Assembly: GCA_017303575.1 (NCBI GenBank)
Contig: JAFLCL010000028.1
Coordinates: forward strand, 1 to 54,253
From: Deltaproteobacteria bacterium
GTDB taxonomy: Bacteria; Myxococcota_A; Polyangia; Polyangiales; Sandaracinaceae
Reading direction: 5' to 3'
DNA length: 54,253 bases
Shown here: piece by piece, positions 1-8,566 of the stretch
Numbering within the stretch: position 1 is the first letter of the stretch
How the letters are laid out: every line of letters starts with the position of its first letter
Made by a program: the position numbers and the translations under genes
Notes under the pieces: model-generated
What the model was told of the DNA's origin: nothing
Seen by the model: the letters and a program-made list of their open reading frames with translations, nothing else
Database searches by the model: none

Positions 1-387
1 CGCACCGCTCGGCGTGCGCGCGAGCTCCGCGTCCAGCATCGCGCTCATCGCGGCGCGATCACGCACGCCGAGGGCGGTGCCGAGCTGATCGAGGGCGGCG
101 GTGTCCCCGAGGATCGTCGCCGCCGCGAGCAGATCGACCGCCGCGTACGCGCGCACCGCGCGCGCGGTCGGCGCCTGTGGACCATTGGCATCAGCGATGC
201 GCCGCAGCGTCTCGAGCGCCTCGTACGTGGCTGGGCTCGCCAGGTCGTAGCGAGCCAGCGATGCCTGCGCGGCCGCGAGATCCTGGGCGTGCGCCACGCG
301 CGCCGAGCCCAGCACGCTCAGCGCGAGCAGCGCGAAGAGCACGATCCACGCGCGCGAGGTACTCGATGCGATCGAAGCCAACGTCAT
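1..387 (-). CDS. Secreted protein of unknown function (C-terminus beyond window)
   Basis: The frame is open from an ATG at 387 to the window edge, giving 129 residues. The first ~37 residues form a signal peptide: a short polar N-terminus, a hydrophobic core (WIVLFALLALSVLG) and a signal peptidase I-like AHA-QDL cleavage site. The mature part is helical and Ala-rich, suggestive of TPR-type repeats, but no motif is diagnostic. It starts 22 bp after the stop of the acyl-CoA ligase gene on the same strand, so co-transcription is likely. An AGGGAG stretch touches the ATG, closer than is usual for a ribosome binding site. Function is not recognised. Confidence 0.7.
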   Translation of the reverse strand, partial: MTLASIASSTSRAWIVLFALLALSVLGSARVAHAQDLAAAQASLARYDLASPATYEALETLRRIADANGPQAPTARAVRAYAAVDLLAAATILGDTAALDQLGTALGVRDRAAMSAMLDAELARTPSGA

Positions 388-409
388 CTCCCTGTAACGG
401 TCGAACGAG

Positions 410-1942
410 CTACTTCTTCAGCTCGCGCTTGAGGATCTTGCCCGTCGGTCCCTTGGGCAGGCTGTCCATGAACTCGACGACGCGCGGGTACTTGTACGCC
501 GCGAGCTTCTCCTTCGTGTACGCGATGATCTCCTCGGCGGTGACGTTCTCGTGCCCCGCCTTCTTCGCGATCACGGCCTTCACCTCTTCGCCGTGGCTCT
601 CGTGCTTGATGCCGATGACCGCGGCCTCGGCGACGGCCGGGTGCCCGTAGAGGATCTCCTCGATCTCGCGCGGGTACACGTTGAAGCCGCCGCGGATGAT
701 CATGTCCTTCTTGCGATCGACGATGAAGTAGTAGCCCTCCTCGTCGCGGTGAGCGATGTCGCCGGAGTGGAACCAGCCGTCCTTGATCGCCTCGGCGGTG
801 GCCTCCGGCTTCTTGTAGTAGCCGCGCATCACGTTGTGGCCGCGGATGGCGATCTCGCCCGGGACCATCGGATCGACGATGGTCTTTCCGGCGTCGTCGA
901 CGAGCTTGAAGTCCACGCCCCAGATCGGCAGGCCGATCGAGCCCGCCTTCTTCGGCTTGTCGAGCTGGTTGAAGCTCGCGACAGGCGAGGTCTCCGACAG
1001 GCCGTAGCCCTCGAGCACGTTGACCTTGAACTTCGCGTCGAACGCCGACATCACCTCGACGGGCATGGCCGCGCCGCCCGACGCCGCCGCGCGTAGGCTC
1101 GACACGTCGAAGTCGTTGCCGCGCGGGAAGTGAAGCATGCCGAAGTACATCGTCGGCACGCCCGCGAAGATCGTGATGCGGTGCTTCTGGATCAGCGTGA
1201 ACGCTGCCTCCGCGTCGAAGCGCGGCAGGAGCACCAGCGTGCCGCCCGCGCCGAGCAGCGCGTTCTGCAGCACGGACTGACCGAAGCTGTGGAAGAGCGG
1301 CAGCGTGACGAGCGCCGAGTCCTTCTCGGTGAACTCGAGCAGCATCGTGCGCACGTAGTGCGCGTTGAAGAACAGGTTGAAGTGCGTGAGCTCCGCGCCC
1401 TTGGGACGGCCCGTGGTGCCCGACGTGTAGAGGATCACGGCCGTGTCGTCGGGCATCGTCGCGGGCACTTCCGTCACGGGATCTGCGCTCGCCACGAGGC
1501 GCGTGAACGACTGCGCGCCCTCGGGTGCCGAGACGTCCGAGCGATCCGCTTTCGCGATGATGAGGTGCTTGCACGAGCTCACCCGCGCGACCGCGGCCTG
1601 TGCTTGTGGCGCGAACATCTCCCACGCGACCAGCGCGACAGCGTCCGAGTCCTCGAGGTGGTAGGCGATCTCGTCGGGCGTGAGCAGCACGTTGAGCGGG
1701 ACGATCGGGTTGCCGGCGTAGTGCCCGCCGAAGTAGGCGATGGTGAAGTGCGGCACGTTCGGCAGCATCAGCGCGATGTGCTGGCCGGGCTTGATGCCGA
1801 GGCTCTTGAGCGCGCCCGCGAACCGTCGCGAGAACGCGTCGAGCGTGGCGTAGTCGAGCGACGTGTCGCCGAGGATCACCGCGCGGTTGCTGGGGTGGCG
1901 CTTCGTGCTCTCGGCGAGGAGCGTGGCGAGGTTCAGGCTCAT
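410..1942 (-). CDS. Long-chain fatty-acid--CoA ligase-like adenylate-forming enzyme
   Basis: This 510-residue protein is a class I adenylate-forming enzyme, expected to activate a carboxylic acid with ATP and load it onto CoA or a carrier protein. The P-loop YTSGTTGRPKG is at about residues 172-182. GYGLSETSP, the hinge region with GWFHSGD and DRKKDMIIRGG, and the C-terminal PTGKILKREL with its catalytic Lys (about 502) follow in the usual order. The ATG at 1942 gives the normal family length. Reading further upstream only adds sequence antisense to the divergent thioesterase gene. The divergent thioesterase and the nearby phosphopantetheinyl transferase fit fatty-acid or polyketide-type chemistry. 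The exact acyl substrate cannot be read from sequence. Confidence 0.93.
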   Translation of the reverse strand: MSLNLATLLAESTKRHPSNRAVILGDTSLDYATLDAFSRRFAGALKSLGIKPGQHIALMLPNVPHFTIAYFGGHYAGNPIVPLNVLLTPDEIAYHLEDSDAVALVAWEMFAPQAQAAVARVSSCKHLIIAKADRSDVSAPEGAQSFTRLVASADPVTEVPATMPDDTAVILYTSGTTGRPKGAELTHFNLFFNAHYVRTMLLEFTEKDSALVTLPLFHSFGQSVLQNALLGAGGTLVLLPRFDAEAAFTLIQKHRITIFAGVPTMYFGMLHFPRGNDFDVSSLRAAASGGAAMPVEVMSAFDAKFKVNVLEGYGLSETSPVASFNQLDKPKKAGSIGLPIWGVDFKLVDDAGKTIVDPMVPGEIAIRGHNVMRGYYKKPEATAEAIKDGWFHSGDIAHRDEEGYYFIVDRKKDMIIRGGFNVYPREIEEILYGHPAVAEAAVIGIKHESHGEEVKAVIAKKAGHENVTAEEIIAYTKEKLAAYKYPRVVEFMDSLPKGPTGKILKRELKK

Positions 1943-2044
1943 CGGGTCCTCCGCGTGGTCAGGTGAGCGAGGCTCGCTCGCGGCCTCGTAGAGATCAATG
2001 CCGACGTCGCGTCGGGCCCGCCTCGACGTGATAAGTCGCGCCCC

Positions 2045-2860
2045 GTGTTCGAGACCCGCGCCCACATCCCTCGCCATGCGTTCTCCGTGCGCGACGCCGC
2101 GCGTGCGGGCGACGTGTGGCGCAGCTTCCAGGAGATCGCCGTCGATGCGTCGAGCGACGCGGGCTGGCCTCCCAAGCGCTACCGCGACGAGGGCACGGCG
2201 TTCATCGTCCGCACGATGACGGTGCGTCACGCGCTCGAGCCCTACTACGGCGAGCGCCTGCTCGGCCGCTCGTGGATCTCGCGCATGCGGCGCGAGATGT
2301 TCTCCACGCGCGAGGTGCGCATCGTGTCCGAGGAGCGAGGCCCGATCGCGTCGGCGCGGCAAGAGTGGGTGCACGTGTCGGCGAGCCTCGAGCCCACGCG
2401 CGGCAGCGCGTCGCTGCTGTCGGCGTTCCCCGTCGAGCCCGAGCCTCCGACCGACGACACGCTCGCGCCCGAGCTGCCCGCGGTCACCACGCCGATCGGC
2501 GATGCGCCCACGCAGCGCTTCGAGCTCGACGCCTGGTGGACGTGGATGGACCCGCTCGATCACGCGAACCACCCCGCCTACCTCGACTGGTGCGACGAAG
2601 CGCTCTCGCGACGCTTGCACGCGATCGAGATCCCGCCGGTCGCGCTCGCGTCGGTGGCCGAGGAGATCACCTACCGCGCAGGTGTCACCGGCGGTCAGCG
2701 GGTCGCGGTCGAGTCGAAGCTCACAGGCCTCACGAGCGAAGGGCACGCGGTGATCGCGCACAAGATCTTCGCAGGCGAGGTCCTCTCGGCCACCGCCACG
2801 ACCGTTCGCCGGCTGCACGGCCACGACGACGCGTCCCCGATCGTGCGCGCGCTGCGCTGA
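2045..2860 (+). CDS. Acyl-ACP/acyl-CoA thioesterase-like hotdog protein
   Basis: The protein has 271 residues and starts at GTG 2045. The second half carries a hotdog thioesterase signature, WTWMDPLDHANHPAYLDW (about residues 165-182), in which Asp, Asn and His match the catalytic/substrate region of FatA/4HBT-type enzymes. The N-terminal half looks like a second, degenerate hotdog, as in double-hotdog acyl-ACP thioesterases. It is divergent from the acyl-CoA ligase gene, with 102 bp between starts. A TAAGTC hexamer seven bases before the GTG is a weaker version of the -10-like element seen at other starts here. Release of acyl groups from CoA or ACP is the likely role. Confidence 0.8.
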   Translation: MFETRAHIPRHAFSVRDAARAGDVWRSFQEIAVDASSDAGWPPKRYRDEGTAFIVRTMTVRHALEPYYGERLLGRSWISRMRREMFSTREVRIVSEERGPIASARQEWVHVSASLEPTRGSASLLSAFPVEPEPPTDDTLAPELPAVTTPIGDAPTQRFELDAWWTWMDPLDHANHPAYLDWCDEALSRRLHAIEIPPVALASVAEEITYRAGVTGGQRVAVESKLTGLTSEGHAVIAHKIFAGEVLSATATTVRRLHGHDDASPIVRALR

Positions 2861-2874
2861 TCTCTCCGTCGTCC

Positions 2875-2890
2875 GCGGCGCACGCGCCGC
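2875..2890. terminator. Possible bidirectional terminator hairpin
   Basis: GCGGCG and CGCCGC pair around a CACG loop in the 99-bp gap between two convergent genes. There is no T-run. A second, longer inverted repeat (AGAGACC at 2909-2915 and GGTCTCT at 2946-2952) lies in the same gap. Confidence 0.35.
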
Positions 2891-2959
2891 GCGCTGGGGG
2901 CGCTGCCCAGAGACCCCGTACTGCCATTCAAACCCGAGGAACGATGGTCTCTCGGTCTC

Positions 2960-3658
2960 TCATCTCGGGATGAAGACGCTCGTGAGCACCTCGGCGCCCG
3001 GCGTCGCCTCCAGCTGGAAGCGACCGTTCGCGACCGAGGCGCGCGCGAAGCCCTCGCGATCGATCGCGCCCACGTCGTTCTGGAACGTGCAGCGCAGCGT
3101 GCCGCGCGATGGATCACGCACATCGGGCGTGATCGCGACGTGCAGCTCGTGGAAGCCCATGAACGTCGCGGTGCGCGGGTACTGCGCCTTGTAGAGCGCT
3201 TCCTTCGCGGAGAAGAGCACGAGCGCCATGCGGCCGCGCATCGAGCTGTCGAAGGCGGCGTCGAGCGCCTCGATCTCGTGCGGCAGGAACACGGTCTTCC
3301 ACAGCTCGCGCTTGAGCTCGTCGCGGTGCTCGACGTCGATGCCCACCGTGCCGTGCGCTGCGTGTGTGATCGCCACCACAGCGACGCGATCACAGTGGCT
3401 GATCGATCCTGCGATCCCGCTCGGCCAGATGGGCGCGCGGTCGGGGCCGTTGAGGATCTCGACGTCGGGGTGATCGAGCGCGGCGAGCGCGGCGCGCGCG
3501 AGCTTGCGGCCTGTCGCGAACTCCCTCTTGCGCTTGTCGATCGCGCGCTCGATGACCGCGAGCTCCGCGGCGCTCAGGTGTGCGACGGCGTGCTCGTCGA
3601 TCGGCGCGGCGAGCGTGATCACGGACTCGTGATCGAAGAGCTGCGAGAGACGAAGCAC
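2960..3658 (-). CDS. 4'-phosphopantetheinyl transferase (Sfp/EntD type)
   Basis: This 232-residue enzyme is expected to transfer phosphopantetheine from CoA to the serine of acyl- or peptidyl-carrier proteins. All family motifs are visible: REFATGRKLAR (about 45-55), GSISHC (84-89), the Mg-binding GIDVE (Asp108, Glu110) and FSAKEALYKA with Lys152-Glu153. Length is typical for Sfp-type enzymes. The start is GTG at 3658, with TAAGAC six bases upstream. The gene is convergent with the thioesterase. It probably activates carrier proteins of a fatty-acid, polyketide or nonribosomal peptide system elsewhere, since no carrier protein is encoded in this window. Confidence 0.92.
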   Translation of the reverse strand: MLRLSQLFDHESVITLAAPIDEHAVAHLSAAELAVIERAIDKRKREFATGRKLARAALAALDHPDVEILNGPDRAPIWPSGIAGSISHCDRVAVVAITHAAHGTVGIDVEHRDELKRELWKTVFLPHEIEALDAAFDSSMRGRMALVLFSAKEALYKAQYPRTATFMGFHELHVAITPDVRDPSRGTLRCTFQNDVGAIDREGFARASVANGRFQLEATPGAEVLTSVFIPR

Positions 3659-3667
3659 GCCGCTGTC

Positions 3668-4342
3668 TTACGGCGTGGTTCGGCCCTCGTCATCCGAGCC
3701 ATACAGCTGGCGCGCGACGTCCGCCCGCGTGCGCCCGGAAGGGGGGGTGAAGAGCACCCGACGCTCGAGGCCGCGTCGCACGGCGTCGTGCATGCTCGCG
3801 GTGTCTGGCGTCACGCAGCGGCCGTTGTAGTCGCCGAAGCCCCAGAGGAGCTGGGCCAGCGGCACGAGCTCGGGATACGCGCTCAGCTCGTCGATCGCCC
3901 TCACGAGGACGAGGCGTTCCTGACCCTCGCTCCCGCTCAGACCTTGCGACGCGTCCACACCACGAACATCGACGTGATGTGGTGCGCACGCTCCCTCGCG
4001 CGTGCCGAGCACGTTGCAGCGGTCGTCCTGGTGGTCGTTCAGCAGCCTCACGAGCCTCCGAGCGTCACTACGCAGGATGAGGCGTGCGAGCTCGCGCATG
4101 CGTGCGCTCCAAGCCGGACACGGCGCGCGCGCGATCAGCGCGAAGATCACCGCGTCGCGCTGCCGTGAGGGCACCTCCACGCGGGCGATGGGCCGCAGGC
4201 CTTCGTAGACGACGCGATAGCACCGTTCGATCTGCGCTGAAGTCATTCGTGCAGCGGGTGCGTCGAGACGCTGTGCACGCGTTCGCGTCGAGGGCGTGAG
4301 CGAAGCCACGAGGACGAGGAGCAGGAAGCCGAGTCGTTGCAT
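3668..4342 (-). CDS. Secreted protein of unknown function, coupled to the caspase-like gene
   Basis: The protein has 224 residues with a signal peptide (MQRLGFLLLVLVASLTPSTRTRAQ). The mature part has four cysteines that could form disulfides and no family motif I recognise. It starts 12 bp after the caspase-like gene. A strong Shine-Dalgarno (GGAGGAG) directly follows the upstream TGA, so the two are probably translated from one message. It may be a partner or substrate of the caspase-like protein, but this is inferred from position only. Confidence 0.75.
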   Translation of the reverse strand: MQRLGFLLLVLVASLTPSTRTRAQRLDAPAARMTSAQIERCYRVVYEGLRPIARVEVPSRQRDAVIFALIARAPCPAWSARMRELARLILRSDARRLVRLLNDHQDDRCNVLGTREGACAPHHVDVRGVDASQGLSGSEGQERLVLVRAIDELSAYPELVPLAQLLWGFGDYNGRCVTPDTASMHDAVRRGLERRVLFTPPSGRTRADVARQLYGSDDEGRTTP

Positions 4343-4354
4343 GAGGTCTCCTCC

Positions 4355-5866
4355 TCACAACCACGAGGTCTGGATGATGTGCGGGTCGAGCTGCCGCAGA
4401 CCGCGTTCGAGCAGCGACAGCGCGCGTCTCGCATCAGGGTCCGTCGACCGCGCGGCGGCGAGCGAGTCGATCGCCGCCATCGCTTGGCCTCGCGTGAGGT
4501 GCGCGAAGTCCGGCACGGGCAACCCAGCCGCCCGGTAGCCGAGCTCGATGTCGTCTCGGTACTCTCGCGCGAACTTCGGCGCGACGTTGCTCGAGTAGAA
4601 CCGCAGCCTGAGGATTTGATCGCGCTGCTCGCGCAGACCTGCCTGGTAGTCCTCGCTCTGCTCGTCGAAGTCGGGGTTGTTGATGGCCTCTTGGACCAGG
4701 CCATAGGCGCGCACGAGCTCGGGATCCGTCGAGCCGCGCGGCTCGCGCTGACCGAGCATGAAGCGCGCGAGCGTGGGCTCGAGCGCGCGCAGCTCGCGAT
4801 CGACGATCGAGAGCTCACGCCCGTGGAGGCCCTCGAAGCCACGCTCTCGCGTCCAGATCGCGATCTCGCCTGCCCGCCGTGTGTGGCGCGCGTCGGCGCG
4901 ATCGAGATCCGTGGCATCGCCGTCACGCGTCGCGCGCTCCCACACGCGCTGCTGCGAGATGGCCGGAGCGCCGGAGGGCGAGAAGCCGGTGTAGCCCCAC
5001 GCGGACTCGAGCCGCGGGAAGGCCTCGCGGAACGCGTCGATGCGCGGCTCCCATCCGTGCTGACACGCGGCGACGTGCAGGTGCTCGATCTGAGCAGCGC
5101 CTCGAGGCAGTGCGCGCGCGAGCGCAGCGAGGTTGGTGTCGAGGACGGAGTCTTCGTCGTCGCCGAAGATCTCCTCGCCGTTGCCGTGGCCGCTCAGCAC
5201 GAGGCGCGGAGGGATGCGCTCATTGTGCTCACCCGCGGCCAGGGTCCGCGCCAGCTCCGCGAATTCGCGGCGACCTCGCGCCGGCGTCGCCTCGATCAGA
5301 TCCGCCACTCGGCGCGAGATCGTGGGGGAGAGGTCGAGCTTCGAGACGAACTGCTCGATCGACGTGCGATCACCGAGCGAGTACTCGGCGTCGCCGATCC
5401 GGACGCCCAGCGAGTCGAGCCCGTTTCCGCGGAGCGCGTCTCCGATCGCGACGACCGGCACCTCGCGTCGAAGCGCGGCGACCTCTCGCTCCGCCGAGTC
5501 GTCGCGCATGCCGAGGTGGAGGACGCGAGGGTCGAGGCGCGCGGCGCGCATGGCGTCGAGGACCTGTGTGTGCAGCGCTCGATCACCTGCGGCCTCCGCG
5601 AGCGCGCGCAGCGGATCGGCGGCGGCCGTGATCGCCCCGTCGCGATCGACGACCGTGATCACCGCGTCGCGTCGACCATCGAGCGCATCGAGCGCGTCGA
5701 ACAGCGCCTCTCGCTCGGCGTCGGTGTCGACCGCGGCGTCGAGCGGTGGGAGCGCGCGATCGAGGCCGAGCCCCGTGAGCGCGGGATCGACGTCGAGGAG
5801 GTCGCGCTGGAGTGGAGTGCCAGCGAGTGTGTCGGCGAGCTCGCGCCGTGAGAACGAGATGGACAT
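4355..5866 (-). CDS. Caspase-like (His-Cys dyad) protein of unknown target
   Basis: The protein has 503 residues. The centre carries two blocks spaced as in caspase-fold peptidases (clan CD, including CHAT, gingipain and clostripain types). The first is a hydrophobic strand ending in LVLSGHGNGEEIFGDD, with the candidate catalytic His227. The second, 40 residues later, is HLHVAACQHG with candidate nucleophile Cys268. The following FPRLESAWGYTGFSPSG lies where substrate-pocket residues are expected. There is no signal peptide or membrane segment, so it should be cytosolic. The N-terminal ~200 residues and C-terminal ~170 residues are charged and helical. An AAGGGG stretch precedes the ATG at 5866. 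Assignment rests on the paired motifs; peptidase activity is inferred. Confidence 0.72.
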   Translation of the reverse strand: MSISFSRRELADTLAGTPLQRDLLDVDPALTGLGLDRALPPLDAAVDTDAEREALFDALDALDGRRDAVITVVDRDGAITAAADPLRALAEAAGDRALHTQVLDAMRAARLDPRVLHLGMRDDSAEREVAALRREVPVVAIGDALRGNGLDSLGVRIGDAEYSLGDRTSIEQFVSKLDLSPTISRRVADLIEATPARGRREFAELARTLAAGEHNERIPPRLVLSGHGNGEEIFGDDEDSVLDTNLAALARALPRGAAQIEHLHVAACQHGWEPRIDAFREAFPRLESAWGYTGFSPSGAPAISQQRVWERATRDGDATDLDRADARHTRRAGEIAIWTRERGFEGLHGRELSIVDRELRALEPTLARFMLGQREPRGSTDPELVRAYGLVQEAINNPDFDEQSEDYQAGLREQRDQILRLRFYSSNVAPKFAREYRDDIELGYRAAGLPVPDFAHLTRGQAMAAIDSLAAARSTDPDARRALSLLERGLRQLDPHIIQTSWL

Positions 5867-5926
5867 GGCGCCCCTTGTCGGAGGCGCCGCTCGCGAGTTT
5901 CGTCGCCGCGTGGCTTTTCTCGCGGC

Positions 5927-6856
5927 TCAGCGCGCGAGCTCGACCGAGCCGAACACGCGGGCCTTGCTCGGCTCGCCCGCGTGCTCTGCCTCCGTCGCGA
6001 ACACGCCCATCACACCGACGTGCGGCGCGCCGCCGACCGTGCGCGTGTAGGCGCGCACCCGCAGACGCAGCACATCCCCCGCGAACGACGGCTTGCGGTA
6101 CGCCATCTCGAAGCGGCTGACGAAACGATCGGTCGGCAAGCCCTTGGCGTGGAGCCGCCGCAGTGCGGCGTCTTCGAGCAGCTGCGGGTAGACGAGCGAG
6201 TTCACGTGCTGGTTCGAGTCTGTGTGGCCGAGGCCGAAGACCAGCGGCGTCGTGTCATCGGTCCACGCGTCGTCGATCCACTGCGCATCCGCGGGCAGAT
6301 CGATCGCGCGTGCGGGTGCGACGTAGTCCACGCGGCGGGGGGCGCCGAAGCCCTCGGGGATGCGATCGACGGTCCGCTCGGCCGGCGGAGCGAACGGACG
6401 CGTCATCACGTGCTCGCCCCACATCGCGCCGATCGCGATCTCGTCGCCCTCGCCTGGCACCGTCCCGAACGTGCGCCCCCGCGGCGCACGCAGAGACGCG
6501 AACATGTCCGCGCGAAAGCGCGACTTGCCGGCGTCGTCCACGGCCTCGACGATCTCGAAGCCACCCTCGGCCATCACCTTCGCGCGGACCGCGATCGGGC
6601 CACCGCCCACGACCACCACCAGGCGGGCGAGGATCGGCAGGATCCCCTGGCCGATCAGCGTCGGCGTCAACGGGTGACGCTCGAGCACGTCGCGCCACAC
6701 GGCCGCGCCGATCGCGTGTGACGCGGCGCGCGCGACGAGCCGGCCGTCCTGCGTCACGTCCTCGTAGCGAAAGGCGACGGGGCCACGGCCGCGCTGCTCG
6801 GCGGGCACGTCGGGGAAGCTCGGGAGCCGCTCTCGGAACTGCGCGGAGTCGCTCAT
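5927..6856 (-). CDS. Hotdog-fold thioesterase-like protein
   Basis: The protein has 309 residues. The C-terminal half contains a hotdog signature, GLGHTDSNQHVNSLVYPQL (about residues 208-226), followed by an acidic/Leu helix. This is the arrangement of acyl-ACP thioesterases and 4HBT proteins. The N-terminal half (LIGQGILPILARLVVVV) looks like a second hotdog-type domain, so this is probably a double-hotdog protein. It is only distantly similar to the thioesterase at 2045-2860, so a recent duplication is unlikely. It is divergent from the DUF486 gene. Substrate unknown. Confidence 0.75.
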   Translation of the reverse strand: MSDSAQFRERLPSFPDVPAEQRGRGPVAFRYEDVTQDGRLVARAASHAIGAAVWRDVLERHPLTPTLIGQGILPILARLVVVVGGGPIAVRAKVMAEGGFEIVEAVDDAGKSRFRADMFASLRAPRGRTFGTVPGEGDEIAIGAMWGEHVMTRPFAPPAERTVDRIPEGFGAPRRVDYVAPARAIDLPADAQWIDDAWTDDTTPLVFGLGHTDSNQHVNSLVYPQLLEDAALRRLHAKGLPTDRFVSRFEMAYRKPSFAGDVLRLRVRAYTRTVGGAPHVGVMGVFATEAEHAGEPSKARVFGSVELAR

Positions 6857-6936
6857 CGGGGGCGTGGTGTAGCAAGCGAGGATGCGTCGACCGCCGATTT
6901 GTTGAGGGCGCTGCGGCCTCGCTCGATCCTCGCGCG

Positions 6937-7317
6937 ATGCCCGTCTGGCTCCAGACCGTCGTGCTCCTCGTGCTCTCGAACGTCTTCATGACCTTCGCCT
7001 GGTATGGCCACCTCCGCGATCTGCGCGAGAGCCCTCTCTGGATCGCGATCGCGGTGAGCTGGGGCATCGCGTTCTTCGAGTACTGCCTGCAGGTGCCCGC
7101 GAACCGCATCGGCTCGGGTCAGTTCGAGCTCGGCCAGCTCAAGGTCATGCAGGAGGTGATCACGATGATCGTCTTCATGATCTTCGCGACCACGTACATG
7201 CGCAGGCCGTTCTCGATGGATCTCGTCTACGCGACCCTCTGCCTCGTCGCGGCCGCCTACTTCGTGTTCCGAGGCGGCGGCACACCCGAGCCTCCGGCGA
7301 TCGCGCCGCCCACCTGA
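6937..7317 (+). CDS. DUF486-family small membrane protein
   Basis: The protein has 126 residues and about four transmembrane helices. It matches my memory of the DUF486 (drug/metabolite-transporter-like) family: the N-terminal LLVLSNVFMTFAWYGHL, the central SWGIAFFEYCLQVPANRIG and FELGQLKVMQEVITMIVF are family landmarks. The ATG at 6937 matches the usual N-terminus; reading further upstream adds only arginine-rich antisense sequence. Transport substrate, if any, is unknown. Confidence 0.88.
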   Translation: MPVWLQTVVLLVLSNVFMTFAWYGHLRDLRESPLWIAIAVSWGIAFFEYCLQVPANRIGSGQFELGQLKVMQEVITMIVFMIFATTYMRRPFSMDLVYATLCLVAAAYFVFRGGGTPEPPAIAPPT

Positions 7318-7396
7318 CGGAGAGCGACGGACTCCGCCGGTGACACCGCCCGCGACAACGGCGACTCTCAGCGCGCCGTTCGTCTCGGAGGTTCCC

Positions 7397-8542
7397 ATGC
7401 GCCGTGCTTCGCAGCTCTCGCTCTCCCTCGCACTCCTGGCCGCGTGCTCGGAGCCGGCTCCGTCCAGCGACGATGCGGCGAGGACGCCCGATGCGGCCCA
7501 GCGCGACGCGAGTGGGCTCGACGCGCCGGCCTCGGATGCTCCGGGGCTTGACGCGAGCTCGTCGAGCGGCGATGCGGCGGCCGACGCCTCGGTGATCGAG
7601 GGTGAGGACGCACCCGTCGTCGCCGCCTGCGTGCTGACCGCGAGCGGGCCGCTGGTGATCGACACCGACGACGCCGTCATCGAGCGCCTCGACGTCACGA
7701 GCGATGGCGGGCCGGCGATCCGTGTGAACGCCGATCGGGTCACGATCCGTGACGTTCGCATCCGGCACCGCGGCGGCGTGGGGATCTTCATCGCGGGCGC
7801 CGACGACGTCGTCGTGGAGCGCGTCGACATCGAGAACGTCGGTGTGCCGACGTCAGGGGCCGCGTCGAGCGCGGATCAGAACAACCTCGAGAGCAACGGC
7901 GCCGCGCGCTTGACGGTCAGGCACGCACGCCTGACGCGAGGCTCGAGCGGCGTCTATCTCGTCGACAGCCCTGGCTCGCGCCTCGAGGACCTCGAGGGCC
8001 ACGACTTCCGCGGCCCGTTCCCGCGCGGGCAGCTCGTGCAGTGGAATCGGTCCGACGACGGTGTGCTCGAGGGCTTCTCGGTGGTGAACCCCGCGAGCTC
8101 GTGGCCCGAGGACAACGTGAACGTCTATCAGTCCACGGGCATCGTCATCCGGGACGGCCTGGTCGACGGCAACAACTCTCCTTCGGGCGTCGGAGTCATC
8201 TTCGACGACGGAGGCGCGGGCCTCGTCGAGGACGTGGACGCCCTGCACATGGGCAATGGCTGCTTCTCCAACTTCGTGGGCCCCGCAGGCAACGTGTTCC
8301 GACGCACGCGCTGTCGCGACAACGTCTGCACCGACCAGGGCCGAGGCCTTCCGTCCTCGAACGCGCTGATGTGGCACGGCAACCCGAGCGGCGCGCAGGC
8401 GCGCGTCGAGAGCTCGTCGTGGTGGGCGTCGTGCAACGGCAACGTGTCGTGGCCGTCGGAGGGCTTCGAGGTGCTCGAGCTCGAGGAGGAAGAGTTCACC
8501 CCGCGCGCCCCGCGCGAGGTGGTCTTCTGCTTCGGCCGCTGA
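7397..8542 (+). CDS. Parallel beta-helix lipoprotein
   Basis: The protein has 381 residues. The start at 7397 follows a clear Shine-Dalgarno (GGAGG at 7387-7391). The signal peptide ends in a lipobox (LLAAC), so it is probably a lipoprotein. A low-complexity Ala/Asp/Ser linker (about residues 20-70) leads to a domain with short repeats such as VTIRDVRIRHRGGVGIFIAGADD and DVVVERVDIENVG, the pattern of a right-handed beta-helix (pectate-lyase/NosD type). Several cysteines near the C-terminus may form disulfides. A polysaccharide-binding or -cleaving role is possible, but no catalytic residue can be named. Confidence 0.82.
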   Translation: MRRASQLSLSLALLAACSEPAPSSDDAARTPDAAQRDASGLDAPASDAPGLDASSSSGDAAADASVIEGEDAPVVAACVLTASGPLVIDTDDAVIERLDVTSDGGPAIRVNADRVTIRDVRIRHRGGVGIFIAGADDVVVERVDIENVGVPTSGAASSADQNNLESNGAARLTVRHARLTRGSSGVYLVDSPGSRLEDLEGHDFRGPFPRGQLVQWNRSDDGVLEGFSVVNPASSWPEDNVNVYQSTGIVIRDGLVDGNNSPSGVGVIFDDGGAGLVEDVDALHMGNGCFSNFVGPAGNVFRRTRCRDNVCTDQGRGLPSSNALMWHGNPSGAQARVESSSWWASCNGNVSWPSEGFEVLELEEEEFTPRAPREVVFCFGR

Positions 8543-8566
8543 GGCTCGGGCCGGCCCGCCGGCCTC
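8541..8566. terminator. Possible terminator between convergent genes
   Basis: An imperfect GC-rich inverted repeat, GAGGC...GGCCTC with a CGGG/CCCG inner stem, fills the 22-bp gap between the beta-helix lipoprotein gene and the ABC exporter gene. No T-run is present. Confidence 0.3.

Noticed and set aside
1943..2824. Extension of the acyl-CoA ligase frame upstream on the minus strand
   Set aside because: The added ~290 residues are Arg/Ala-rich antisense of the thioesterase gene, and the family N-terminus starts at 1942.
4337..5851. Long plus-strand open frame of ~500 codons
   Set aside because: It is the mirror of the caspase-like gene; its composition is Arg/Glu/Val-rich with no domain, while the minus strand has a Shine-Dalgarno and motifs.
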